The translations under genes and the position numbers were made by a program. Of a stretch of DNA of 64,000 bases, positions 27,043 through 36,111 are shown in pieces. Source of the stretch: Rhizobium sp. NXC14. Lineage in GTDB: Bacteria > Pseudomonadota > Alphaproteobacteria > Rhizobiales > Rhizobiaceae. The stretch's first letter is position 1. Every line of letters begins with the position of its first letter. The notes beneath the pieces are model-generated. The model was not told the DNA's origin. It saw only the letters and a list, made by a program, of their open reading frames with translations, and did no database searches. Location of the stretch: NCBI RefSeq assembly GCF_002117485.1, contig NZ_CP021030.1, positions 1,677,001 through 1,741,000 of the forward strand, in the 5' to 3' direction.

Positions 27043-28320
27043 ATGAGCAAGGTCAGCGGCAGCAACGGCGGCGACTCCAAGAACACCCTCTATTGTTCGT
27101 TCTGCGGAAAGAGCCAGCACGAAGTCCGGAAACTGATTGCCGGACCGACCGTCTTCATCTGCGATGAATGCGTCGAATTGTGCATGGACATTATCCGCGA
27201 GGAGAACAAGTCCTCGATGGTCAAGTCCCGCGACGGCGTCCCGACGCCTCAGGACATCATCAAGGTCCTCGACGAATACGTCATCGGCCAGCGGCAGGCG
27301 AAGAAGATCCTGTCGGTCGCCGTTCACAACCATTACAAGCGCCTGGCGCACGCCTCCAAGAACGGCGAAGTCGAGCTGGCGAAGTCCAACATCATGCTCG
27401 TCGGACCCACAGGCTGCGGCAAGACCTATCTGGCCCAGACGCTCGCCCGCATCATCGACGTTCCCTTCACCATGGCGGATGCGACGACGCTGACGGAAGC
27501 GGGCTATGTCGGCGAGGATGTCGAAAACATCATTCTGAAGCTCCTGCAGGCGGCCGACTACAATGTCGAACGCGCGCAGCGCGGCATCGTCTACATCGAC
27601 GAAGTCGACAAGATTTCGCGCAAGTCCGACAATCCGTCGATCACCCGCGACGTCTCGGGCGAGGGCGTGCAGCAGGCGCTCTTGAAGATCATGGAAGGCA
27701 CGGTCGCTTCCGTTCCGCCGCAGGGCGGCCGCAAGCACCCGCAGCAGGAATTCCTGCAGGTCGACACGACGAACATCCTGTTCATCTGCGGCGGCGCCTT
27801 CGCCGGCCTCGACAAGATCATCTCCGCCCGCGGCGAGAAGACTTCGATCGGCTTCGGCGCGACTGTGAAAGCTCAGGACGACCGCCGCGTCGGCGAAGTC
27901 CTGCGCGAACTGGAGCCGGAAGATCTGGTCAAGTTCGGCCTCATTCCCGAGTTCATCGGCCGTCTGCCGGTTTTGGCGACGCTCGAGGATCTCGACGAGG
28001 ACGCGCTGATCCAGATCCTATCCGAGCCGAAGAACGCGCTGATCAAGCAGTATCAGCGGCTGTTCGAGATGGAAGATGTGGAACTCACCTTCCACGAGGA
28101 TGCATTGCGCGAAATCGCCCGCAAGGCGATCGTGCGCAAGACCGGCGCCCGCGGCCTTCGTTCGATCATGGAGAAGATCCTGCTCGACACGATGTTCGAA
28201 CTGCCGACGCTGGAAGGCGTGCGCGAGGTGGTCATCTCGGAGGAGGTGGTGCGCGGCTCGGCTCGTCCGCTCTACATCTATGCCGATCGTCAGGAAGAAA
28301 AAGCCAACGCTTCCGCGTAA
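27043..28320 (+). CDS. clpX: ATP-dependent Clp protease ATP-binding subunit ClpX
   Basis: AAA+ unfoldase that recognises substrates (including SsrA-tagged proteins and CtrA in alphaproteobacteria) and feeds them to ClpP. The 425-aa sequence has the N-terminal C4 zinc-binding domain ([19 protein letters not shown]), Walker [12 protein letters not shown], Walker [11 protein letters not shown], the pore loop [11 protein letters not shown] and sensor-2 region [22 protein letters not shown] precedes the ATG. A small in-frame reading that ends two bases before this start is probably chance. Confidence 0.98.
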
Positions 28321-28344
28321 TCTTATGGTTCGCACCGTTATTTT

Positions 28345-28376
28345 AAGGGGCTTGCCATAGGCGAGCCCCTTTCTAT
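28345..28376 (+). terminator. clpX rho-independent terminator
   Basis: AAGGGGCT and AGCCCCTT arms extended by four more pairs around an ATA loop make a 12-bp stem, followed by TTCTATTT. It starts 25 bp after the clpX stop. Confidence 0.85.
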
Positions 28377-28721
28377 TTGAAAAACCATGCGAGGCGCTGT
28401 TAGTATTTTGCCGGTGGGAACTGGAGCTTGCCTTTGCCGATGTTGCGCAAGGGGCGATGCTTGGCAATGATGCAGTGATTCCGTGAGTGTATTGCTGGCG
28501 TTGTATATAGCCGGGTCGGAAGTGGTAAGCGCCGGTCCAGCCACGCGTTTCATAGTGCTGGTGTTCCGTTGTAACGAAGCTGTCATATCCGGGGAACGCG
28601 GGCGTTAGCGTGGCTTGAAAAGCATAGTAAGAACCTCCACTTGTAGGCCAAGTGAGAGTGCCGGCTGATCCCAAGCGGCCGTGCAAAGAGCCCGGCAACG
28701 GGACGATGGAAAGGATAAAAA
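28377..28721. promoter_or_regulatory. lon upstream region with candidate heat-shock promoter
   Basis: About 345 bp before lon. CTTGAA at 28614-28619 and CCACTT at 28637-28642 are 17 bp apart, close to the RpoH-type consensus and to the pair seen before clpP. Minus-strand frames across this gap (for instance one containing GGSYYAFQATLTPAFPGYD) look protein-like in parts, but have no recognisable family, so no gene is called. Confidence 0.35.
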
Positions 28722-31139
28722 ATGACGAAGAAAACGTCTGTAGCGAGCAGCACTGCCTACCCTGTTCTGCCTTTGCGTGACATCGTGGTTTTCCCGCATA
28801 TGATCGTGCCGCTGTTTGTCGGACGGGAAAAGTCGATCCGTGCGCTCGAGGAGGTCATGGGCTCGGACAAGCAGATCATGTTGGTGACGCAGATCAACGC
28901 CAGCGACGATGATCCGGACCCTTCGGCGATCCACAATGTCGGCACCGTGGCAAACGTGCTGCAGCTGCTGAAGCTGCCTGATGGCACCGTCAAGGTTCTG
29001 GTCGAAGGCCGCGCCCGCGCCGAGATCGACACTTATACGAGCCGTGAGGATTTCTATGAGGCGCTCGGCCATGTGCTCGAGGAGCCCCATGACGATCCGG
29101 TCGAACTGGAAGCCTTGTCGCGCTCGGTCGTTTCCGAATTCGAAAGCTATGTGAAGCTGAACAAAAAGATTTCGCCGGAAGTGGTCGGTGCCGCCAGCCA
29201 GATCGACGACTATTCCAAGCTCGCCGATACGGTCGCCTCGCATCTGTCGATCAAGATCACCGAGAAGCAGGAGATGCTGGAGACGACGAGCGTCAAGCAG
29301 CGTCTCGAAAAGGCTCTCGGCTTCATGGAAGGCGAGATCTCGGTGCTGCAGGTCGAAAAGCGCATCCGCTCGCGCGTCAAGCGCCAGATGGAGAAGACCC
29401 AGCGCGAATATTATCTCAACGAGCAGATGAAGGCGATCCAGAAGGAGCTCGGTGACGGCGAGGAAGGCCGTGACGAGATGAGCGAACTGGAAGAGCGCAT
29501 CTCCAAGACCAAGCTGTCCAAGGAGGCCCGTGAAAAGGCCGAGGCGGAGCTGAAGAAGCTGCGCCAGATGAGCCCGATGTCGGCGGAGGCCACGGTCGTG
29601 CGCAATTATCTGGATTGGCTGCTCGGCATTCCGTGGGGCAAGAAGTCGAAGATCAAGGCCGACCTCAACAATGCCGAGAAGATCCTCGAGGCCGATCACT
29701 TCGGTCTGGACAAGGTCAAGGAACGCATTGTCGAATATCTCGCCGTGCAGGCTCGCGCCACCAAGATCAAGGGCCCGATCCTCTGCCTCGTCGGCCCTCC
29801 GGGCGTCGGCAAGACCTCGCTCGCCCAGTCGATCGCCAAGGCGACCGGCCGTGAGTATGTCCGCATGGCGCTCGGCGGCGTTCGCGACGAAGCCGAAATC
29901 CGCGGTCACCGCCGCACCTATATCGGCTCGATGCCCGGCAAGGTCATCCAGTCGATGAAGAAGGCGAAGAAGTCCAACCCGCTCTTCCTGCTCGACGAAA
30001 TCGACAAGATGGGCATGGATTTCCGTGGCGATCCGTCTTCGGCCCTGCTCGAAGTGCTCGATCCGGCGCAGAACTCGACCTTCATGGACCACTATCTGGA
30101 AGTCGAATACGACCTGTCGGATGTGATGTTCATCACGACCGCGAATACGCTGAACATCCCTGCACCGCTTATGGACCGCATGGAGATCATCCGTATCGCC
30201 GGCTACACCGAAGATGAAAAGCGCGAGATCGCCAAGCGGCACCTGCTGCCGAAGGCTATCAAGGAACATGCGTTGCAGCCGGAAGAATTCTCGGTCAGCG
30301 ACGATGCCCTGATGGCGATCAGCCAGCAGTACACCCGCGAAGCCGGTGTCCGCAGTTTCGAACGCGAATTGATGAAGCTCGCCCGCAAGGCGGTCACCGA
30401 GATCATCAAGGGCAAGACGAAGTCCGTTCACGTGACGGCCGCCAACATCGCCGACTATCTCGGCGTCCCGCGCTTCCGCCATGGCGAAGCTGAGGGCGAG
30501 GATCAGGTCGGCGTCGTGACCGGCCTTGCCTGGACGGAAGTCGGCGGCGAGCTGCTGACCATCGAAGGCGTGATGATGCCGGGCAAGGGCCGCATGACGG
30601 TTACCGGCAATCTGAAGGACGTCATGAAGGAATCGATCTCGGCGGCGGCTTCCTACGTCCGCTCGCGCGCTGTCGATTTCGGCATCGAACCGCCGATGTT
30701 CGAAAAGAACGACATCCACGTGCACGTGCCGGAAGGTGCGACGCCGAAGGATGGCCCGTCGGCCGGTGTCGCCATGGCAACCGCCATCGTTTCGATCATG
30801 ACCGGCATCCCGGTCAACAAGCATGTGGCGATGACCGGTGAAATCACCCTTCGCGGCCGGGTGCTGCCGATCGGCGGTCTCAAGGAAAAGCTGCTTGCGG
30901 CGCTTCGCGGCGGCATCAAGAAAGTGCTGATTCCGGAAGAAAACGCCAAGGACCTGGCGGAGATTCCGGATAACGTGAAGAACAGCATGGAGATCATCCC
31001 GGTCTCGCGGATGGGCGAGGTGATCAAGCATGCGCTGATCCGTCGGCCGGAGCCGATCGAGTGGGATGGCACGGTGGAAACGCCCGTCATCACGTCGGTC
31101 GAAGGCCTCGACGATACGGGCGCAACGATCGCGCATTGA
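28722..31139 (+). CDS. lon: ATP-dependent Lon protease
   Basis: Homo-hexameric AAA+ serine protease for damaged and regulatory proteins. The 805-aa sequence is full length: N-terminal LonN substrate domain (VLPLRDIVVFPHMIVPLFVG onward), coiled coil at about 190-270, Walker A GPPGVGKTSLAQ near residue 355, Walker B FLLDEIDKMG, and the protease domain with the catalytic Ser in PKDGPSAGVAM near residue 680 and the Lys some 43 residues later. In rhizobia Lon influences exopolysaccharide regulation. Preceded by a possible heat-shock promoter and ended by a strong terminator. Confidence 0.98.
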   Translation: MTKKTSVASSTAYPVLPLRDIVVFPHMIVPLFVGREKSIRALEEVMGSDKQIMLVTQINASDDDPDPSAIHNVGTVANVLQLLKLPDGTVKVLVEGRARAEIDTYTSREDFYEALGHVLEEPHDDPVELEALSRSVVSEFESYVKLNKKISPEVVGAASQIDDYSKLADTVASHLSIKITEKQEMLETTSVKQRLEKALGFMEGEISVLQVEKRIRSRVKRQMEKTQREYYLNEQMKAIQKELGDGEEGRDEMSELEERISKTKLSKEAREKAEAELKKLRQMSPMSAEATVVRNYLDWLLGIPWGKKSKIKADLNNAEKILEADHFGLDKVKERIVEYLAVQARATKIKGPILCLVGPPGVGKTSLAQSIAKATGREYVRMALGGVRDEAEIRGHRRTYIGSMPGKVIQSMKKAKKSNPLFLLDEIDKMGMDFRGDPSSALLEVLDPAQNSTFMDHYLEVEYDLSDVMFITTANTLNIPAPLMDRMEIIRIAGYTEDEKREIAKRHLLPKAIKEHALQPEEFSVSDDALMAISQQYTREAGVRSFERELMKLARKAVTEIIKGKTKSVHVTAANIADYLGVPRFRHGEAEGEDQVGVVTGLAWTEVGGELLTIEGVMMPGKGRMTVTGNLKDVMKESISAAASYVRSRAVDFGIEPPMFEKNDIHVHVPEGATPKDGPSAGVAMATAIVSIMTGIPVNKHVAMTGEITLRGRVLPIGGLKEKLLAALRGGIKKVLIPEENAKDLAEIPDNVKNSMEIIPVSRMGEVIKHALIRRPEPIEWDGTVETPVITSVEGLDDTGATIAH

Positions 31140-31181
31140 GTGGCGTTTGCCACATTTATGCCCGATTGAAGCAAAAGACGC

Positions 31182-31212
31182 AAAAAGGCTGGCGGAAACG
31201 CCAGCCTTTTTT
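31182..31212 (+). terminator. lon rho-independent terminator
   Basis: AAAAAGGCTGGCG and CGCCAGCCTTTTT form a 13-bp perfect stem around a GAAA loop, with a T-run, starting 43 bp after the lon stop. The A-rich left arm would let it work in both directions. Confidence 0.93.
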
Positions 31213-31345
31213 GTGAAAACGTCATGGAGACGCTTGCTTTTCCTTGATTTGCAGGGCTTTTGGGTTCCCGGCGGGCCTGATGAAACCTATTCTGCGCCTA
31301 GCTTACATTTGAGTCGTTTCATACCATTTAGAAAGGGGTGGAAAC

Positions 31346-31621
31346 ATGAACAAGAATGAACTCGTGTCCGCAGTGGCCGAAAAGGCAGGACTGACGAAGT
31401 CTGACGCGGCTTCCGCTGTTGACGCGGTTTTCGACGTTGTCCAGGCCGAACTCAAGAACAAGGGCGATATCCGCCTCGCTGGTTTCGGCAGCTTCACCGT
31501 TTCTCATCGCGCTGCAACGAAGGGCCGCAACCCGTCGACCGGCGCTGAAGTCGATATTCCAGCCCGCAACGTGCCGAAGTTCACGCCCGGCAAGGGCCTG
31601 AAGGACGCCGTCAACGGCTGA
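31346..31621 (+). CDS. hupB: HU family DNA-binding protein
   Basis: Nucleoid protein HU, 91 aa, which bends DNA as a dimer. It contains MNKNELVSAVAEKAGLTKSD, the dimer core VFDVVQAELKNKGDIRLAGFGSF region, and the DNA-binding arm with GRNPSTGAEVDIPARNVPKF. AAAGGGGTGG precedes the ATG. It has its own promoter region after the lon terminator and a terminator of its own, and the lon-hupB order is common in Proteobacteria. Confidence 0.97.
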   Translation: MNKNELVSAVAEKAGLTKSDAASAVDAVFDVVQAELKNKGDIRLAGFGSFTVSHRAATKGRNPSTGAEVDIPARNVPKFTPGKGLKDAVNG

Positions 31622-31667
31622 TTCATCATCCGCCGGCCGTAAACGAGAACGGCTGAGCAGGTTTTCG

Positions 31668-31696
31668 AGGGGTTCGGCGCTGCCGGACCCCTTTTG
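31668..31696 (+). terminator. hupB rho-independent terminator
   Basis: GGGGTTCGGC and GCCGGACCCC pair over ten positions with one wobble around a three-base loop, followed by TTTTGTTTT, about 47 bp after the hupB stop. Confidence 0.88.
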
Positions 31697-31742
31697 TTTT
31701 GCCGCTTGCCGTATGCAGCGCTTTGTCTTACCAACAATGCTG

Positions 31743-31884
31743 TTCTCAGGGCGGGGTGAAAGTCCCCACCGGCGGTAAGGGCTGTGGCCCGAGCCCGCGA
31801 GCGCCTTCTCAAGCTTCGGCCGGGGAAGGGTCAGCAGATCCGGTGCGATTCCGGAGCCGACGGTATAGTCCGGAAGAAAGAGAA
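31743..31884 (+). ncRNA. FMN riboswitch (RFN element)
   Basis: The conserved parts of the FMN aptamer are all recognisable in order: the P1 strand TTCTC, AGGGCGGGGTGAAAGTCCCC, ACCGGCGGTA, GAGCCCGCGAGCGC, GGTCAGCAGATCCGGTG, CGATTCCGGAGCCGACGGTA, TAGTCCGGA and the closing GAGAA. It binds flavin mononucleotide and usually lowers expression of riboflavin synthesis or uptake genes when FMN is plentiful. The next gene on this strand is a RibN-like transporter, a known FMN-riboswitch partner in rhizobia. A GC-rich stem (GCAGGGG / CCCCTGC, about 31904-31925) follows and could be part of the expression platform. Confidence 0.95.
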
Positions 31885-31963
31885 TGAGCATGGCCGTGAG
31901 CGGGCAGGGGACTGCCGGCCCCTGCGCGCCGTCGCCTCATGCGTCCTGATTTATGTTGGTCGC

Positions 31964-32066
31964 CTGCATAATTCCTTAAATCGGAATCGATTTAAGGATG
32001 AATTATGCAGCAATTAAAAGCGCTACAGCGTCCTTTGCGCGTCTGGAAAGACGCGCGGCGCTGTAG
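31964..32066. repeat. mosaic palindromic intergenic repeat
   Basis: About 103 bp made of two nested palindromes. The first has CTGCATAATT / AATTATGCAG outside and CCTTAAATC / GATTTAAGG inside (31964-32010). The second has CTACAGCG / CGCTGTAG outside and GCGCGTCT / AGACGCGC inside (32023-32066). I recall this composition as a multi-copy intergenic element of Rhizobium genomes. Here it sits between the FMN riboswitch and ribN. Confidence 0.7.
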
Positions 32067-32081
32067 TTCTGGATGGAAGAC

Positions 32082-32977
32082 ATGAATCAGATTTCCCTTA
32101 CAATGCCGCGTTCTCGCGCCTTTTGCCGGCGCTGCTTTCATGGTGCTTGGAGGCGTGGCCTTCTCGCTGCTCAACGTCTTCACCCAGTGGCTAACCATGA
32201 AACTCGCCTTTCCGCCAGCCTCCGCAGCCTTCTGGCAATATGCCTTTGCCTTCCTCTTCTCCTTGCCCTTCCTGCGTAAGCCTTGCGGCGATGCGTACCG
32301 ACTATCCCCGGCGGCACGTCGTGCGCGTCCTCTTTGCCGCGCCTGGTGTCGAGGCCTGGGTTTCCGGTCTTGCCTCAGTGCCGATCTGGCAGGCGATCGC
32401 GCTGGTCATGACCTCACCCTTCTTCATCATTCTCGGTGCCCGCCTGTTCCTCGGTGAGCGCGTCGGCCCGGCCCGCTGGGCAGCGACCGGTGTCGGCTTT
32501 GCCGGCGTGATGATCATCCTCCAGCCATGGTCTGATAGTTTCACCTGCGCAGCGCTCCTGCCGGTGCTCTCGGCACTGCTCTGGGGTGCCTCCTCGCTCA
32601 TCACCAAGGGCCTGACCGGTATCGAGAGGCCAGAGACCATCACCGTCTGGCTGTGTGTGCTGCTGACGCCGATCAACGGCGGTCTGGCACTTGCGGCGGG
32701 CTTCGCCGTACCGACAGGCACGACACTCGCGCTCTTCCTTGTGGCGGGCCTCCTGACGGTCGTGGCGCAATATCTGCTGACCCTAGCCTATGCCAGTGCT
32801 GACGCCGCCTATGTCCAGCCATTCGATGATCTGAAGCTGCCGCTGAACGTGCTCGCCGGCTGGCTGTTTTTCGGTTATGCGCCGGCCGGTTATCTCTGGC
32901 TGGGCGCCGCGCTCATTCTTTCAGCGTCGCTCTTCATCATGCAAAACGAGATGCGCCGGGAAAGGCAGCCGGCCTGA
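32082..32977 (+). pseudogene. ribN: RibN-like riboflavin importer, frameshifted
   Basis: EamA/DMT-family membrane protein placed directly after the FMN riboswitch, the arrangement known for RibN riboflavin importers of Rhizobium. The coding sense moves through three frames: MNQISLTMPRSRA from ATG 32082 (GGATGGAAGA upstream), then FMVLGGVAFSLLNVFTQWL in a second frame after about 32120, then SLAAMRTDYPRRHVV in a third after about 32280, continuing to PLNVLAGWLFFGYAPAGY and the TGA at 32977. Both shifts equal loss of two bases or gain of one. The combined length, about 298 aa and ten helices, is normal. Either the gene is decayed or the sequence has errors. Confidence 0.8.
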
Positions 32978-33001
32978 CGCCGACCTCTGAAAACTCGCGG
33001 A

Positions 33002-33019
33002 CTGTCATGTCTCTGTCAT
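33002..33019 (+). promoter_or_regulatory. Pho box (PhoB binding site)
   Basis: Two perfect CTGTCAT heptamers at 33002-33008 and 33013-33019, separated by four bases, exactly the direct-repeat layout (11-bp period) of PhoB binding sites in rhizobia and enterics. It lies 50 bp before the ATG of the phytase-like gene, a suitable place to replace a -35 element under phosphate starvation. Confidence 0.8.
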
Positions 33020-33069
33020 GGCAGTCCCGCAAAACCCCTCTGTTCGATCTTTCGACATTGGGGGATTTC

Positions 33070-34730
33070 ATGACAATTTTATCGCGCAAGGCAGCGCTCG
33101 CTGCCGTGCTTCTCGCATCCGTTGCCGTCCCGGCCGCGGCCGAGCCGGTTTTCAACCGCATCGCCTCCTTCCCGGTCGCCCAGAACCTGCCTGCTGACAA
33201 GGACAAGCTGTCGCCGACATCCGCGGAAATCATCACGTCATCATCGACGCCAACACGGCTCAGGTGAAGACCCACTTTACCGCCGGCAGCGTCGATCTCT
33301 CCGGCATCGACACGAAGCGCGACGGCGCCCTGAAATTCTCGAGCGAATCGAAGGGCGTGCTGCGCGAGCCGGACGCCGTGAAGTGGCTGGACGACAACCG
33401 CCTCGTCGTCGCCAATGAAGGCGACTATCAGGGCGGCTCGCGCGGCTTCACCATCTTCGACAAGACGGGCAAGGTCCTCTACGAATCGGGCGCATCCTTC
33501 GAACGCGCCGTCGCCCATATCGGCCATTATCCGGAAAGCCGTTCGGGATCGAAGGGCGTCGAGCCGGAAGGTCTCGAAGCCGCCAAGTTCGGCGATGACC
33601 AGTATTTCTTCCTGCTTGCCGAGCGCGCCTCGGTCGTCGGCGTCTATAAGGATACCGGCGCCGACCCCGAACTCGTGCAGCTTCTGCCGTCGGGCATTTC
33701 GCCGGAAGGCGGGGTCGCTATCCCCCAGCGTAATCTCTTTGCGACCGCAAATGAACTCGATCTCGGCAAGGACGGCGGAGTGCGCTCGCACGTGATGATC
33801 TACGAGCGCTCGGAAGGCGAAAAAGCTTATCCACAGATCGTCTCCGCCGAGAAGGACGGCAATCCGATCGGTTTCGCAGCGCTTTCGGGTCTCGCCGCCG
33901 TTCCCGGAAAACCGGGCATGCTCTACGCCGTCAGCGACAGCGTTCTGGGCTCGCAGCCGACGATCTACACGATCGACGCCAGCAAGAAACCGGCCGTGAT
34001 CACCGACGCCCTCGTCGTCAAGCGCGACGGTGGTCCGGCCCAGAAGCTCGATATCGAAGGCATTGCGGTCGCAGCCGACGGCTCCTTCTGGCTCGCCTCG
34101 GAGGGAAACAGCGAGCGCCTCGTCCCGCATGCGCTCTACAACGTCAATGCCAAGGGCGACATCAAGGCCGAGATTGCTCTGCCTAGGGAACTCGCCGCCA
34201 ACGAAATTCGCTACGGCTTCGAGGGTGTCACCATTGTCGGCACCGGCGACGATGCCACGCTCTGGATGGCCGTCCAGCGCGAGTGGGGTGACGACGAGAA
34301 GGGCTTCGTCAAGCTCGTCTCCTACAATCCGAAGAAAAAGGAATGGGGCGCCGTGCGCTATCCCCTCGACAAGACGGAAAGCGGCTGGGTCGGCCTGTCT
34401 GAGATCTCCGCCCACGGCGACAACGTTTACATCATCGAGCGCGACAACCTCGTCGGCGACGCCGCCAGGCTGAAGAAGCTTTACAAGGTGGCGATCTCGG
34501 AACTGAAGCCCGCCAAGCTCGGCACCGAACTGCCGGTCGTGAAGAAGACCGAAGCACACGACTTCCTCGACGAACTCAAGGCCGTGACGAACGGCTATGT
34601 GCTCGACAAGCTCGAAGGCTTCACCTTCGACGCCTCCGGCAAGCCTTACGCTGTCACCGATAATGACGGTGTGAGCGACTCTTCCGGCGAGACCTTGTTC
34701 TTTCCGGTCGAACTGAGTGCCACGAACTGA
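33070..34730 (+). pseudogene. phytase-like esterase domain protein, shortened and frameshifted
   Basis: Begins with a signal peptide (MTILSRKAALAAVLLASVAV, PAAAEP) and the start of a secreted beta-propeller protein, EPVFNRIASFPVAQNLPADK and SPTSAEIITS. Near 33235 the frame changes to IIDANTAQVKTHFTAGSVDL, and from there reads cleanly to the stop through REPDAVKWLDD, VANEGDYQGGSRGFTIF and DIEGIAVAADGSFWLASEG, the esterase-like phytase domain. From memory of the family, full proteins are about 700 aa and carry a longer N-terminal propeller; here the whole gene spans only about 550 codons, which suggests internal deletion. The Pho box upstream points to phosphate scavenging in the periplasm. Confidence 0.7.
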
Positions 34731-34941
34731 AAGCTGCCCCTTGCATGTTCAATTCGCGCTGATTGATGATCGGTGCGCACTCCGGCGGATGGCCATCCGC
34801 CGGAGTGCGGACGGCCGGGACCGCAGGCCCCTTGGCTTGAACCGGGGATGAGATTGGTCCGGCCGTCCTCGCGTTTGTCCTGAACAGATGATGGGGAGCA
34901 AGTCCCGCATGCAAGGCAAGGTTTCGTTCCAAGAAGACGCG
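34731..34941 (+). mobile_element. non-coding end of IS110 element, candidate bridge-RNA region
   Basis: About 210 bp between the phytase-like stop and the transposase start. It holds a 32-bp perfect palindrome at 34777-34808 (arms GCACTCCGGCGGATGG and its complement, no loop) followed by more GC-rich pairing segments. In IS110-group elements the non-coding end upstream of the recombinase encodes a structured bridge RNA that specifies target and donor DNA. The position and length fit, but the element's ends and the RNA fold were not determined. Confidence 0.4.
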
Positions 34942-35880
34942 ATGCCGGTAGTTTATGCCGGTGTGGACGTGAGTAAAGAGTGGCTTGATGTTCATCTGCA
35001 TCCGCTGGGCGAAAGCCGGCGGTTTAGCAATGACAAGACCGGCATCGACCAGCTGAAACGGCTGCTGGCCAGGCATCGGCCCAAAAGCATCGTGATGGAG
35101 GCAACCGGTAAGTTCCATCGCCCCGCCCATCACTCGCTTTGGCTCGATGGCTTTGCCGTCGCCGTGGTCGATCCGTTGCGCGCGCGCATGTTTGCCCGCG
35201 CCTGCGGCTATCTCGCCAAGACCGATCGGCTAGATGCCCGTTTCCTGGCGCTCTTGGCCGAGAGCCTGCGCCCGCCGGCCGACACGCCGCCAAGTCCTCA
35301 CATCGAGGCCTTGCAGGAGCTGGTCAATGCACGATCGGCAGCCAAATGCGACATCACCGCCCTGCAGAATCGCAGCAAGGCTGCCACCACTGCCTTTCTG
35401 CGCGGCGAACTCAACCGCCTTGTGCGACGGCTGGAACAGCATGTCGAACGTCTCGACAAAGAGATCGAACGATGTGTCGGCGAGGATCCGCAGCTCTGCC
35501 GCAAGGCCGAGATCCTCACCTCCATTCCCGGCATCGGCCGCGTCACGGCCCTGGCCTTGATGGCCGGCATGGACGAGTTGGGGACATGTTCGGGCAAACA
35601 GGCCGCCATGCTGGCAGGGCTTGCCCCAATCGCGAACGACAGCGGTGCACGAACCGGACGTCGTTCCATCCGCGCCGGCAGGCCCGCACCCCGGCGCGCG
35701 CTCTACATGGCCGCCTTGTCGGCATGTCGCTACAATCCCGCGCTTGCTCGTTTCGCAGACACGCTCAAAGCCACAGGAAAACCAGCCAAGGTCATCCTTG
35801 TCGCCATCATGCGAAAGCTGCTCGTGCTGGCAAACTGCCTTCTATCTCAGAACCGTCTCTGGACACCAAATCCGCCTTGA
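34942..35880 (+). CDS. IS110 family transposase
   Basis: A 312-aa DEDD recombinase from the ATG at 34942 (an ATG at 34888 would give 330 aa). The RuvC-like part has D in VVYAGVDVSKEWLDV, E in SIVMEATGKF and the DD pair in LAKTDRLDARFLALL. The C-terminal Tnp_20 domain has SIPGIGRVTALALMAGMDEL and the serine-bearing GRRSIRAGRPAPRRALYMAA. All catalytic positions look intact. Such elements do not have long inverted repeats or make target duplications. The insertion lies behind the damaged phytase-like gene. Confidence 0.93.
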   Translation: MPVVYAGVDVSKEWLDVHLHPLGESRRFSNDKTGIDQLKRLLARHRPKSIVMEATGKFHRPAHHSLWLDGFAVAVVDPLRARMFARACGYLAKTDRLDARFLALLAESLRPPADTPPSPHIEALQELVNARSAAKCDITALQNRSKAATTAFLRGELNRLVRRLEQHVERLDKEIERCVGEDPQLCRKAEILTSIPGIGRVTALALMAGMDELGTCSGKQAAMLAGLAPIANDSGARTGRRSIRAGRPAPRRALYMAALSACRYNPALARFADTLKATGKPAKVILVAIMRKLLVLANCLLSQNRLWTPNPP

Positions 35881-35887
35881 CAGCCAA

Positions 35888-36066
35888 CACAGATTCTCAT
35901 CCTAACCCTCTCCCCGTTAAAACGGGGCGAGGGGACGTGCCAAGCGCAACGTCGAGGTGAAGGAAGCACGTGCGGCATATCCCTTCGCCCCGCTCGCGGG
36001 GGTCCGGAGGACGGGTCGAAACCGGTGCCGCGACCCCGGTCGATGGCGGCAGCCGGTGAGGGGCCG
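35888..36066. repeat. RIME/REP-like intergenic palindromic repeats
   Basis: After the transposase, CCCCGTT AA AACGGGG (35912-35927, flanked by CCTCT / CGAGG) and CCCCGC TC GCGGGG (35988-36001) form two strong hairpins within GC-rich sequence typical of multi-copy Rhizobiaceae intergenic elements such as RIME. The remainder up to the aldo/keto reductase stop contains no gene. Confidence 0.5.
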
Positions 36067-36111
36067 CTCTCGGCTCGCTGCAGCCTTCAATAAAAGCGAC
36101 TCGCTCCAGCC

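Noticed and set aside
28377-28698. Minus-strand ORFs between clpX and lon
   Set aside because: Two overlapping frames, the longer running antisense through clpX; no family recognised, and the area fits a lon promoter region.
28605-31136. 843-codon minus-strand open frame opposite lon
   Set aside because: Exact antisense of lon; His/Asp/Arg-rich translation without recognisable domains, an effect of high-GC codon use.
32937-34559. 540-codon minus-strand frame opposite the phytase-like gene
   Set aside because: Antisense shadow; the plus strand has signal peptide, Pho box and family motifs.
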